Made by a program: the position numbers and the translations under genes. Under the pieces are notes generated by a model. It had not been told where the DNA came from and did not search any database. It was given only the letters and a program-made list of their open reading frames with translations. Source: RGIG8050 sp045588915 (GTDB lineage Bacteria; Bacillota; Clostridia; Christensenellales; UBA1242). Taken from it: a stretch of 15,663 nt of DNA. The DNA is taken from NCBI GenBank assembly GCA_045588915.1, contig JAZNFA010000005.1, positions 1 to 15,663 on the forward strand. The letters run 5' to 3'. Shown in pieces: positions 6,967 to 14,839 of this stretch (position 1 is the stretch's first letter; the number at the start of each line of letters is the position of its first letter).

Positions 6967-9129
6967 ATGGAACTATTAGCACCTGTTGGTGGTTTGAAAA
7001 GTTTTTATGCTGCTGTTTACAATGGAGCAGATGCAGTTTATTTAGGTTTACAGTCTTTTAATGCTCGTATGAAGGCCGATAATTTCACGGTAGATAATGT
7101 TAGTGAAATTGTTAGGTTTGCTCATCTTTATAATGTTAAGGTTTATGTTACAATCAATATCTTAATTAAAGATAATGAAGTAGATGAATTTTTAGAGCTT
7201 GTGAGAGCTTGTGTCCGTGCGCGTGTCGATGCTTATATTATTCAAGACTTGGGAATGGCAAAGTTGCTATTGGACAATTTCCAAAATATTGTACTGCATG
7301 CCAGCACGCAAATGGGAATTCATAATTTAAGCGGTGCAAAATTTTTAGAAGAGTTTGGCTTTAAAAGAGTTGTATTATCAAGAGAAACAAAACTAGAAGA
7401 TATTAAACTGATAAAGGCACATACCAATTTGGAAATAGAATTTTTTGCGCAAGGTGCACTGTGTGTAGCTTTTTCTGGAAATTGTTATTTGAGCTCAATC
7501 AAAAACGGAAATAGTGGAAACCGTGGCAAATGTTTACAGTTATGCAGATTGCCTTATAAAGTGTATGATGGCGTAAATATTTTAGCAGATGGTTATTATC
7601 TATCAGCAAAAGATTTATGCTTGATGAAAAAATTGCAGGAATTAACATCTGCCGGTGTTGATTGTTTAAAAATTGAAGGTCGCTTAAAAAGAGCAAGTTA
7701 TGTTGCTCAGGTTACACGTAGTTATCGTAAGTTAATTGATAGTTTTAGTTCGGTTGATATTGAAAAAGAAAAAGCAAAGATTAGTGAATTATTTTCTCGT
7801 GGACAGTTTAATGAGAATGCGTATTTAGATCATAATTTCAATATTATAAATGCCAAGAATAGTAATCATAAAGGTCGAAAAATTGGTAAAGTTATATCTA
7901 CAACTAAATTTAAAAATATTTTTAAAATTACCTTGCAGTTAAAAGAACCAATTGGACAAAATGATGCGATTAGATTTGTGCAAGGTAAAAATCAATTTAG
8001 TGTTGGTGTTGGAAATGTTAATGTGCTAGGTAACGGGCTTGTGGAAATATTTTCTACGCAAAATATTCCAGTTAATTTTGATGTATATTTATTAAAGAGT
8101 GAAACAAAAGAAAAAGCGTTAAATGATTTTGTTAGATATTTACCTGTTAATTTTTATTTTATAGCAAAAGAGAATCAACCAGCAAAATTGGTAGCAATTT
8201 ACAATGATGTATCAGTGTCGGTTTCCAGTGAGATGAAACTTGAAAAAGCAAAAACTGCTGGGGTTACGTATGATCAGGTCTTCAAACAGTTTTGTAAACT
8301 TAATGATACAAAATTTATATTAAATCATTTGGAATGTGAATTAGATAACGTATTTATTCCTGTTTCTGAATTAAATAATTTAAGACGTAAAATAATTCTA
8401 GAATTAGAGAATATAATCTTAAAAAAATACAATGATGATTTGCCGAAAATAATAGAAAAAGAACAACGACCTGTTGCTATAAATACACCCAAAAATGATT
8501 TTTATCTTATATCTAATCTAGCTGAATTGAAAAATGCTAAAGATAAGCTTGGTATTATTCTTGCGCCAGATGAATATGGAATTGATTATATCAATTATTT
8601 AATTTCATCTTTAATAAAAAAGGGAATAAATCAGGAAGCAATCTATCTAAATTTACCAATTGTTTCTACTGAGGAAGAATTTCAAATTATTGATAGCATA
8701 TTAAAGCAATACAAAATTGGAATCATCGCTAATAATTATGCACATTTAAGATGGGTAAATCAATACAAAACAATCGCAGGTATTGGTTTAAACGTATATA
8801 ATAATTACACAGCGTATTATTTGTTAAAGTTAGGTTGTGAAAACATAATTTGGTCGATTGAAAAAAATCAAACGTCAAGTTGTGGTTCTGTTTTGGTTGA
8901 TGGTTATCCTGCATTAATGACACTTTGTCATTGTCCATTTCGTGAGATATACAACTCAAATTGTTCAAATTGTCAATATAGCAATAATTTGATTTATGAG
9001 GATGAAAAAAACAACAAATATCGATTGAAACGATATAAAATTAAGCATTGTTACTTTGAATTATATAGTGAAGAAAAATATCAAAAAGTGACTAATGCCG
9101 GTAAAATTTACGACCTAAGGGGATTTTAA
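6967..9129 (+). CDS. U32-family protein, RlhA-like (rRNA/tRNA hydroxylase-type, probable [4Fe-4S])
   Basis: 720 residues. The N-terminus (MELLAPVGGLKSFYAAVYNGADAVYLG) and an HASTQMGIHN segment are diagnostic of the U32 TIM-barrel family. Four cysteines, C166, C173, C189 and C193 (C-x6-C-x15-C-x3-C), match the iron-sulfur cluster ligands known in UbiU/UbiV, TrhP and RlhA; these are hydroxylases rather than true peptidases. The barrel is followed by a middle domain (about 300-480) that I assign to DUF3656, and by a second domain ending in a Cys-rich patch (LCHCPF ... CSNC). That length and architecture point to the RlhA-like branch, whose E. coli member makes 5-hydroxycytidine 2501 in 23S rRNA; TrhP-type proteins (tRNA hydroxyuridine) are shorter. 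ATG follows the upstream stop with no gap and has only a distant AAGGG, so it probably depends on translational coupling. Family sure; RNA target inferred. Confidence 0.88.
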   Translation: MELLAPVGGLKSFYAAVYNGADAVYLGLQSFNARMKADNFTVDNVSEIVRFAHLYNVKVYVTINILIKDNEVDEFLELVRACVRARVDAYIIQDLGMAKLLLDNFQNIVLHASTQMGIHNLSGAKFLEEFGFKRVVLSRETKLEDIKLIKAHTNLEIEFFAQGALCVAFSGNCYLSSIKNGNSGNRGKCLQLCRLPYKVYDGVNILADGYYLSAKDLCLMKKLQELTSAGVDCLKIEGRLKRASYVAQVTRSYRKLIDSFSSVDIEKEKAKISELFSRGQFNENAYLDHNFNIINAKNSNHKGRKIGKVISTTKFKNIFKITLQLKEPIGQNDAIRFVQGKNQFSVGVGNVNVLGNGLVEIFSTQNIPVNFDVYLLKSETKEKALNDFVRYLPVNFYFIAKENQPAKLVAIYNDVSVSVSSEMKLEKAKTAGVTYDQVFKQFCKLNDTKFILNHLECELDNVFIPVSELNNLRRKIILELENIILKKYNDDLPKIIEKEQRPVAINTPKNDFYLISNLAELKNAKDKLGIILAPDEYGIDYINYLISSLIKKGINQEAIYLNLPIVSTEEEFQIIDSILKQYKIGIIANNYAHLRWVNQYKTIAGIGLNVYNNYTAYYLLKLGCENIIWSIEKNQTSSCGSVLVDGYPALMTLCHCPFREIYNSNCSNCQYSNNLIYEDEKNNKYRLKRYKIKHCYFELYSEEKYQKVTNAGKIYDLRGF

Positions 9130-10271
9130 TGGAAAAATATAATGTAATTATTATTGGTGCAGGTGCAAGTGGTTTAATGTGTGCGTTAAACCTAAACAAA
9201 CCAACTTTGTTGATTGAAGCAAGTGACAGAATTGGTAAAAAAATTTTAGCTACTGGTAATGGTAAGTGTAATATTACAAATGATATTGTCGATGCACGTT
9301 ATTATAATACACCTTTGGTTGATAAATATTTAAAAAAGTTTGATTCTGCTCAGACATTAAAATATTTTGAAAAAATAGGTATTTTTACTTATGCCGATAA
9401 AGAACATCGGAGATATCCATTATCAAATAGTGCTAATACAGTTTTAAATTTAATGTTAAAAGCGCTTAGCTTGAAGAAGAACATTAAAATGGTGGTAAAT
9501 ACTATGCCACTGTCTGTAACTAAATTAAAAGATGGTTTTTCCATTGTTACGAAAGATAAAACTTACGTTTGTGATAAATTAGTTATTGCTACTGGTGGCA
9601 ATAGTGGAACTCAATATTTAAAACAATTAAATGTTGATTATGTTGGTTTTAAACCAAGTTTGATGGGGTTAAAAACAACAAAAAATAAAGGTTTGGCAGG
9701 CATTCGTGTAAGTAACGTGAAAGTAAGTTTTAATGAGTTTAATGAAGTTGGTGAGATTTTGTTTAAGGAAGACGGCATTAGTGGTATTGTCATTTTTAAT
9801 TTATCTGCTTATTTTGCAAGAAATAATGTTCGTTCTGGCAAAATAGCGATAGATTTGCTGCCGAGTATTACGGAAAGCGATTTATTCAAAATGTTAGAAT
9901 TGAGTATTCATAATAATCCTGATTATTTATTAGTTGATGTTTTGGAAGGGTTTTTCCACAAAAGTTTAGCAAAGAATATTTTGGAGAAATTATCGCTAGA
10001 TAAGAAACTGGCCCAAGATACTAATCAACTTGATATTGATAAGATTATAAATGGAATTAAAAATTTTGTTGTAAATTTTGTTGGGAATGCTGACAACAAT
10101 CAAGTTCACACTGGTGGCGTTGATTTAAGTGATTTAGATGAAAACCTGCAATGCAAGCGTATCAAAAATTTATATTTTACTGGTGAAGTTGTTAATGTTG
10201 ATGGTGTTTGTGGTGGTTATAATTTACAATGGGCGTGGACCAGTGGAAAAATTGTTGCCGATAGCTTATAA
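9129..10271 (+). CDS. HI0933/YhiN-family FAD-dependent oxidoreductase (BaiN/RdsA-like)
   Basis: 380 residues, close to the family's usual ~400. The N-terminal Rossmann motif IIIGAGASGLMCAL (G10-x-G12-x-x-G15) binds FAD. The family-specific ILATGNGKCNITN follows, and the C-terminal TGGVDLSDL and GEVVNVDGVCGGYNLQWAW segments are the HI0933/YhiN signature. Its annotated relatives include BaiN. More recent work assigned E. coli YhiN (RdsA) to dihydrouridine 2449 in 23S rRNA (from memory). ATG 9129 shares its A with the last base of the U32 stop (TAATG), and AAGGGG (9117-9122) sits 6 nt upstream. It is co-translated with the U32 protein, which fits a shared role in rRNA modification. Enzyme family sure; substrate inferred. 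Confidence 0.9.
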   Translation: MEKYNVIIIGAGASGLMCALNLNKPTLLIEASDRIGKKILATGNGKCNITNDIVDARYYNTPLVDKYLKKFDSAQTLKYFEKIGIFTYADKEHRRYPLSNSANTVLNLMLKALSLKKNIKMVVNTMPLSVTKLKDGFSIVTKDKTYVCDKLVIATGGNSGTQYLKQLNVDYVGFKPSLMGLKTTKNKGLAGIRVSNVKVSFNEFNEVGEILFKEDGISGIVIFNLSAYFARNNVRSGKIAIDLLPSITESDLFKMLELSIHNNPDYLLVDVLEGFFHKSLAKNILEKLSLDKKLAQDTNQLDIDKIINGIKNFVVNFVGNADNNQVHTGGVDLSDLDENLQCKRIKNLYFTGEVVNVDGVCGGYNLQWAWTSGKIVADSL

Positions 10272-10300
10272 GTATTCGGTATATTTTAAGGTTACTTTTG

Positions 10301-10335
10301 TAATACTAATAATGTATTAGACTTTTTTCTTTTTT
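10301..10335 (+). terminator. Possible AT-rich rho-independent terminator of the operon
   Basis: TAATAC (10301-10306) pairs with GTATTA (10314-10319). A competing CTAATA/TATTAG pairing (10306-10311 with 10315-10320) has a 3-nt loop. A T-rich run (T6-C-T6, 10323-10335) follows. The stem is weak and AT-only apart from one pair, so this is a modest call. Confidence 0.45.
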
Positions 10336-10337
10336 CT

Positions 10338-10346
10338 TGATATCAT
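10338..10346 (+). promoter_or_regulatory. Extended -10 element upstream of the repeat-protein gene
   Basis: TGA followed by TATCAT (10341-10346) forms an extended -10. The only -35-like match, TTAGAC (10317-10322), lies 18 nt upstream and is weak. Transcription would begin near 10353, giving a ~36-nt leader that contains the SD at 10378-10385 and excluding ATG 10350 as a start. Confidence 0.45.
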
Positions 10347-10388
10347 AAAATGAAGAATCCTTTCAAAAAGGGTTACAAAAGGAGAACA

Positions 10389-13244
10389 ATGAATAAAACA
10401 AAGAAAATTTGGGTCATTATTGCATCAATTTTGCTTCTTGTTGTGGTAGCTGTTGGTTGTATTATCGGTGCTATCGTTGCCAACGGAGATAAAGATGGTG
10501 TAGAGAATTTAACATTCGATGAATTGATGTTTACATTAAATAATCAAATTAGTTCATCAAGTGATTTAACAAATGCTATTGATGATATGCAAAGTATGAT
10601 CGATAAATCCGGCTATCAAATTTCTTTATTGACGTATCAAATAAATGGGCAAATCAATAAAGCTGAAGTTATTGCAAATGGTACGCAAGTAACCTTGATT
10701 GATTGTAATGATACAGAAAAGGCATATTTTAACGGTTGGCGAATTAACGGCGTTGGTCAAAGTTATAATCCAAATCAAGTTTACACCGTGCAACAAAGTA
10801 CCAATTTTGTTGCCAATATGGTGAACAAGGCCGTGGTAACCTTTATGCTTGACGGTCAAGTTTATGATCAGCAATATGTTAAACACGGTAATACCATCAA
10901 TTTACCAACGGTTTCCAATACCGAAACGTTGTATTTTAATGGTTGGAAAATCGGTGGTGCAGTTGAAGTGTATGAAGGTAATAATTACACAGTCCAAAAT
11001 GACGTAACCTTTGTTGCTGATATGGTTGGTCCAGATTTTGTTCAACTTAGCTTGAATGGTCCATTTGCATTTGAACAAAATAATATTTGGACAGACGGTG
11101 AAAATACTTATTATTCTGATGGAGACGACCAATATATCTTAAACAAAGAAACCAACACCTGGGAAGTAATGACCTGGAATGGCTTAACTAATTTCTCAGC
11201 TGAGTATATTTGGACGGATGGCGAAAATACTTATTATTCTTACTATTCAGAGCAATATATTTTAAAAGAAAATAACACATGGGAAGCAATGACCTGGAAC
11301 GGCTTAGCTAATTTCTCAGCTGAGTATATTTGGACGGACGGCGAAAATACATATTATTCTTATTATGCTTATAGTTCATCTCAACAATATATCTTGAAAG
11401 AAAATAACACTTGGGAAAAAATAACATTTAATGGACCATTCGATTCTTCTATTTCATATATTTGGACGGACGGCGAAAATACTTATTATTCTTATAGGTC
11501 TGAGCAATATAAGTTAAACAAAGAAAATAACACTTGGGAAGCAATGACCTGGAGTGGTTTAACTAACTTTTATGCTGCCGGTATATGGACGGATGGCGAA
11601 AATACTTATTATTCTTATGGTTCATCTCAATATATCTTGAAAGAAAACAACACTTGGGAAGCAATAACCTGGAACGGTTTGACTAATTTCTATGCTTCTA
11701 GTATTTGGACGGACGGCGAAAATGTTTATTTTTCTGATGATTACGACCATTATAAGTTAAATAAAGAAACCAACACCTGGAAAGCAATGACCTGGAAAGG
11801 CTTAACTAAATTCTCAGCTGGCTATATTTGGACGGACGGCAAAAACATTTATTGTTCTAATATTTCATCTCAATATATCTTAAAAGAAAATAACACTTGG
11901 GAAGCAATAACCTGGTACGGCTTATTATCTAATCCTTATTATCCTTATGCTTCCTATATTTGGACGGACGGCGAAAATACTTATTATTCAAAAGATGATA
12001 AACAATATATCTTAAAAGAAAATAACACTTGGGAAAGAATGACCTGGAACGGCTTAACTAATTTCTCAGCTGAAGATATTTGGACGGACGGCGAAAATAT
12101 TCATTATTTTCGACATAGCATACATTATATTTTAAACAAAGAAACTAAAACCTGGGAAAGAACAACCATATACGGAACGGTGGCTTTAGATGGTTCCTGT
12201 ATTTGGACGGACGGCGAAAATACCTATTATTCTTATGGTTCATCTCAATTTATCTTGAAAGAAAACAACACTTGGGAAGTGATGACCTGGAACGGCTTAG
12301 TTAGCTTTGAGGGTTACGATATTTGGACGGACGGCGAAAATGCTTATTATTCTAATGATTCTGACCAATATAAGTTAAACAAAGAAACCAATACTTGGGA
12401 AGTATTTACGTGGAATGGCTTAACTAACTTTGATTCGGATGATATTTGGACGGACGGCGAAAACATTTATTATTTATTGACTCATGTTTTGGATGTAGAA
12501 TCGCATACCTTTTTACCGAAATCTTGGATGTCTACACCGGGTTTCTTTGATGCTTCTTATTTTTGGACGGATGGTGAAAATAATTATTATTCTAATGGCG
12601 GATTTAATTACATATTAAACAAAAAAACCAACACCTGGGAAGTAATGACGTGGAATGGTTTAACTATCTTTTATGGTTCCTGTATTTGGACGGTCGGCGA
12701 AAATATTTATCATTCTTATATGTCAGAACAATATGTGTTAAACAAAGAAAACAACACTTGGGAAGTGATGACCTGGAACGGCTTAGTTGGCTTTGAGGGT
12801 TACGATATTTGGACGGACGGCGAAAATACCTATTATTCTTATGGTTCATCTCAATATATCTTGAAAGAAAACAACACTTGGGAAAAAATGACGTGGAACG
12901 GCTTAACTTATCTTCGGGCTAACTCTATTTGGACGGACGGCGAAAATATTTATTATTCTAACTATCGTGACCAATATAAGTTAAACAAAGAAACCAATAC
13001 TTGGGAAGTAATGACCTGGAATGGTTTTACTAATTTTGGTGGTTACTATATTTGGATAGACGGCGAAAATATTTACTGTTCTGATGATTACTACAGTCAT
13101 TATAAGTTAAACAAAGAAACTAACACCTGGGAAGAAAAGACATGGTATGGCTTAACCGACTTTAATGCTTCCGATATTTGTACGATTGACGGTAATATTT
13201 ATTATATGAATGGAAACATGCATTATATGTTGGTTCGCAAATAA
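10389..13244 (+). CDS. Membrane-anchored surface protein with InlB-type and kelch-like repeats
   Basis: 951 residues from ATG 10389, chosen because AAAGGAGA (10378-10385) is correctly placed; an in-frame ATG at 10350 would add 13 basic residues and probably precedes the transcript start. Residues 1-6 are basic and about 7-32 are strongly hydrophobic (a signal anchor; an AVGC resembles a lipobox, but hydrophobicity continues past the Cys). A short helical linker precedes two InlB/Listeria-Bacteroides repeats (10632-11027, each with YFNGW and ending in V-x-D/N-M). From 11085 to the end run 17 full and one partial kelch-like repeats of consensus IWTDGEN-YYS ... YILNKETNTWE ... TWNGLTNF. These should fold as extracellular beta-propeller blades, probably for binding a glycan or protein. 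There is no LPXTG motif. It stands alone between a weak and a strong terminator. Confidence 0.85.
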   Translation: MNKTKKIWVIIASILLLVVVAVGCIIGAIVANGDKDGVENLTFDELMFTLNNQISSSSDLTNAIDDMQSMIDKSGYQISLLTYQINGQINKAEVIANGTQVTLIDCNDTEKAYFNGWRINGVGQSYNPNQVYTVQQSTNFVANMVNKAVVTFMLDGQVYDQQYVKHGNTINLPTVSNTETLYFNGWKIGGAVEVYEGNNYTVQNDVTFVADMVGPDFVQLSLNGPFAFEQNNIWTDGENTYYSDGDDQYILNKETNTWEVMTWNGLTNFSAEYIWTDGENTYYSYYSEQYILKENNTWEAMTWNGLANFSAEYIWTDGENTYYSYYAYSSSQQYILKENNTWEKITFNGPFDSSISYIWTDGENTYYSYRSEQYKLNKENNTWEAMTWSGLTNFYAAGIWTDGENTYYSYGSSQYILKENNTWEAITWNGLTNFYASSIWTDGENVYFSDDYDHYKLNKETNTWKAMTWKGLTKFSAGYIWTDGKNIYCSNISSQYILKENNTWEAITWYGLLSNPYYPYASYIWTDGENTYYSKDDKQYILKENNTWERMTWNGLTNFSAEDIWTDGENIHYFRHSIHYILNKETKTWERTTIYGTVALDGSCIWTDGENTYYSYGSSQFILKENNTWEVMTWNGLVSFEGYDIWTDGENAYYSNDSDQYKLNKETNTWEVFTWNGLTNFDSDDIWTDGENIYYLLTHVLDVESHTFLPKSWMSTPGFFDASYFWTDGENNYYSNGGFNYILNKKTNTWEVMTWNGLTIFYGSCIWTVGENIYHSYMSEQYVLNKENNTWEVMTWNGLVGFEGYDIWTDGENTYYSYGSSQYILKENNTWEKMTWNGLTYLRANSIWTDGENIYYSNYRDQYKLNKETNTWEVMTWNGFTNFGGYYIWIDGENIYCSDDYYSHYKLNKETNTWEEKTWYGLTDFNASDICTIDGNIYYMNGNMHYMLVRK
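10632..11027 (+). repeat. Two InlB B-repeat/Listeria-Bacteroides-type repeats
   Basis: Two copies of about 63-66 residues (10632-10820 and 10830-11027). Both contain a beta-rich VTLID/VTFML strand, a spaced YFNGW motif, a Y-x-V-Q strand and a terminal T-x-FVA-DM or T-x-FVANM. This is the pattern of Flg_new/InlB repeats found on surface proteins of Firmicutes, where they act as stalk or adhesion modules. Confidence 0.75.
12258..12341 (+). repeat. 84-nt direct repeat, copy 1 (copy 2 at 12744-12827)
   Basis: The two segments differ at a single base (TTAGC at 12301-12305 versus TTGGC). They encode KENNTWEVMTWNGLV then FEGYDIWTDGEN. Identity this high, beyond the shared core, shows a recent duplication or gene-conversion event inside the repeat array. 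Confidence 0.8.
12744..12827 (+). repeat. 84-nt direct repeat, copy 2
   Basis: Partner of 12258-12341 with one mismatch. The sequence right after copy 2 (12827-12855, encoding TYYSYGSSQ) also matches the segment upstream of copy 1 (12220-12248), so whole blades were shuffled in this region. Confidence 0.8.
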
Positions 13245-13313
13245 TGAATAATAAACGGTAACCATTTGCTGTACTGCAAAAAAGTTGGCAGAAAACCTTG
13301 ACATAGTGCTATT

Positions 13314-13343
13314 AAAGACACGGGTTTTATCCCCGTGTTTTTC
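13314..13343 (+). terminator. Rho-independent terminator of the repeat-protein gene
   Basis: A perfect 7-bp GC-rich stem, ACACGGG (13318-13324) with CCCGTGT (13332-13338) around a 7-nt loop, followed by TTTTC. An upstream AAAG can pair with the U-tract to lengthen the stem. It lies 70 nt after the stop codon. Confidence 0.88.
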
Positions 13344-13643
13344 TATTGAATAACTTTTGATTGTAATTTATAACTGATTCGTATTATATGAAATACCGTA
13401 TGAAATGTTGATTGGTACACCAATGTTTAACAAAGTCGAACCTATTAAACAGATAGTAAGATTTAGTCTATCAGTAAAATAATTGTTGTGTTTTCGCAAA
13501 GTTTTAAATATAACAATTTTTAATTTTGATTAGTCAGTTGTTTTGTAATGTTAAAGCCAATGCAGAACAGACAGATGTTTTACAAGTAAATTTGCTGGCA
13601 GTAAAGCAATAATTCCGTAAAGTCGTATGGTATGTTGACTGTG
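13344..13643. other. Gene-poor stretch between the surface-protein gene and the dual-OB gene
   Basis: About 300 nt with no recognisable gene. Plus-strand frames hold only short fragments, the longest running through about 13512-13609 and ending VLQVNLLAVKQ, with no SD and no recognised family. It includes a TTGACT at 13635-13640 that could be a -35, but no -10 is suitably placed relative to the SD of the next gene. No tRNA-like or obvious riboswitch fold was seen by eye. It could be a degraded gene or a promoter region for the following operon. Confidence 0.5.
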
Positions 13644-13660
13644 AATACTTAAGTAGTATT
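13644..13660. promoter_or_regulatory. Inverted repeat just upstream of the dual-OB gene SD
   Basis: AATACT (13644-13649) and AGTATT (13655-13660) form a 6-bp dyad around TAAGT, containing the palindrome TACTTAAGTA. It lies just downstream of TTGACT (13635-13640) and right before the SD (TTAGGAGG, 13661-13668). It could be an operator or a small 5' hairpin; short AT-rich dyads also arise by chance. Confidence 0.35.
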
Positions 13661-13672
13661 TTAGGAGGATTG

Positions 13673-14293
13673 ATGAAAGAGTTGTGTATTTTAACAAAAT
13701 CACTGAAAGACAAAGGTTATTGTGTTGTTGGTGCGGATACATCGACTGGGGAATTGTATCGTTTAGTTGCGGATGATTCGGGTATGGCAATTCCAAAAGA
13801 AGTTTTAGATAATAAAAATATTGAAAAATTAGATGTTATTCGTGTTAATTTAACCAAACATGTACCACTAAATTGTCAAACTGAGAATTGGCTGTTCGAT
13901 GAAGATTCAATTGTGAAATTTGGCAATAAGTGTTTAAGCGAGATTTTAAGTCTTCGCTCTGTAAATAATGACGGTGTTATTTTTGAAAATACTAAAACTG
14001 AACTCACGGTTGATGAAGCAAAAAAAATGAAACATTCGGTAGAGATTGTCGAAGTATCAAATCTTAAATTAGATACTTCATTAAAAGGCGATGGCCGTAA
14101 TCACCATAAGTTGCAGTTTAAGTACCATGGTAACGAGTATGCACTTGCTTTAACTGACCCAAAGTTACGCCAAGAGAATTTAGATAAATTTCCATTGGGT
14201 AAAGCGACTATTGTAGTATCCATTCCAAGCCATCCTTTTGGTGAAAATAATACTCATTATAAATTTGTTGCAAAAGTTTTTGTCCATTTGTGA
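13673..14293 (+). CDS. Dual OB-domain-like protein, DUF488 partner
   Basis: 206 residues. The N-terminal CILTKSLKDKGYCVVGAD-TGE-YRLV matches the pattern I recall for the dual-OB (DuOB) family (roughly S-K-x-x-G-x-C-x-x-G ... W-x-R-P/L-V). A mid-protein CQTENWLFDED (like Q-x-ENW) and a C-terminal ALTDP followed by a beta strand also fit. Two beta-barrel (OB) halves, about 1-110 and 115-206, would be expected; OB folds often bind nucleic acid or nucleotides. ATG 13673 is used rather than the in-frame TTG at 13670: the strong SD TTAGGAGG (13661-13668) is 4 nt away from ATG but only 1 nt from the TTG. It is followed after 17-20 nt by a DUF488 gene, the usual partner. Family match is from memory and moderately sure; function is unknown. 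Confidence 0.7.
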   Translation: MKELCILTKSLKDKGYCVVGADTSTGELYRLVADDSGMAIPKEVLDNKNIEKLDVIRVNLTKHVPLNCQTENWLFDEDSIVKFGNKCLSEILSLRSVNNDGVIFENTKTELTVDEAKKMKHSVEIVEVSNLKLDTSLKGDGRNHHKLQFKYHGNEYALALTDPKLRQENLDKFPLGKATIVVSIPSHPFGENNTHYKFVAKVFVHL

Positions 14294-14307
14294 TTGCGTG
14301 GTATGAT
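14280..14307 (+). promoter_or_regulatory. Possible internal promoter for the DUF488 gene
   Basis: TTGTCC (14280-14285), 16-nt spacer, TATGAT (14302-14307) preceded by TGG (14299-14301), a TGn extended -10. It overlaps the end of the dual-OB gene. The predicted start falls on the A of ATG 14314, so the message would be leaderless; that fits the missing SD. Confidence 0.4.
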
Positions 14308-14313
14308 TGAATG

Positions 14314-14799
14314 ATGACAAAAGTTTATACGATTGGTTATGCCGGGATTCAGTTACCAAAGTTTATCGATGTGTTATTGCAAAACGGTGTAACCATGTTA
14401 ATTGATGTTCGTTCAATGCCAAGAAGTCGCTACTTCCCAAATTACAATAATTATAGTCTTGTCAAAGAATTAGCAAAGCAAAATATCCGTTATGAACACT
14501 GGCAAGAATTTGGAGCTAGACAACTAGATTGTAAATATACAACGATTGCCAACGGTGAGCCATTCCAAAAAGCATTGGAACGCATCAGAAATAGTAAAGA
14601 AGCTATTTGTTTGATGTGTGCAGAAATCGACCCAATTAATTGTCATCGTTTTATTTTGGTTGGTCGCTATTTGGATAATGTAACCAATATTATTGCCAAA
14701 CGCAACGGGGAAGTACTTTACGAAAGTAAAACAGAAACCGAAAAACGAATCAATGGTGATTATGATAAACAAGGTTCTAGAATCCAATATACGGTGTAA
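14314..14799 (+). CDS. DUF488 family protein
   Basis: 161 residues (an ATG at 14311 adds one Met). The family hallmarks are all present: YTIGYAG at the N-terminus, the LIDVRSMPRSR loop (D31, R33, R37, R39), Y60-EHWQEFG-R, and C102-AE ... C110-HR near the C-terminus. DUF488 proteins are small cytosolic proteins of unknown biochemical activity; the conserved Cys/His/Arg residues look like an active or ligand site, and they repeatedly occur beside dual-OB proteins, as here. There is no SD. Expression is either coupled to the upstream gene (17-20 nt away) or leaderless from the promoter-like sequence at 14280-14307. Family identification is sure. Confidence 0.9.
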   Translation: MTKVYTIGYAGIQLPKFIDVLLQNGVTMLIDVRSMPRSRYFPNYNNYSLVKELAKQNIRYEHWQEFGARQLDCKYTTIANGEPFQKALERIRNSKEAICLMCAEIDPINCHRFILVGRYLDNVTNIIAKRNGEVLYESKTETEKRINGDYDKQGSRIQYTV

Positions 14800-14839
14800 T
14801 AATGATAAGATTTTAATCAAAAGACATTTATCTGGAAAC

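Larger units (their letters stand above)
11085..13241 (+). repeat. Kelch-like tandem repeats, 17 full plus 1 partial
   Basis: Units of about 39-45 residues, each beginning IWTDGEN (variants FWTDGEN, IWTVGEN, IWIDGEN, and a degenerate ICTIDGN in the final cap). They run into YYS, a variable turn, YILKENNTWE or YKLNKETNTWE, then TWNGL plus a variable linker. The DNA core TTTGGACGGACGGCGAAAAT occurs exactly in 9 of the 17 full units and with one to three changes in most of the others. Repeat 12 lacks the NTW half (THVLDVESHTFLPKSW). The first strand of the array may be supplied by the preceding SLNGPFAFEQNN. Confidence 0.85.

Noticed and set aside
10350..10388. ATG 10350 as start of the repeat protein.
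   Set aside because: It lies 3 nt from the -10 and likely before the transcript start; ATG 10389 has a strong SD.
11085..13241. CRISPR array, suggested by the regularly spaced repeated core.
   Set aside because: The repeats are in one open reading frame, about 110-135 nt apart, with coding conservation on both sides and no cas genes.
13299..13323. TTGACA at 13299-13304 as a promoter -35.
   Set aside because: The -10 position would fall in the GC-rich terminator stem; no -10-like sequence is there.
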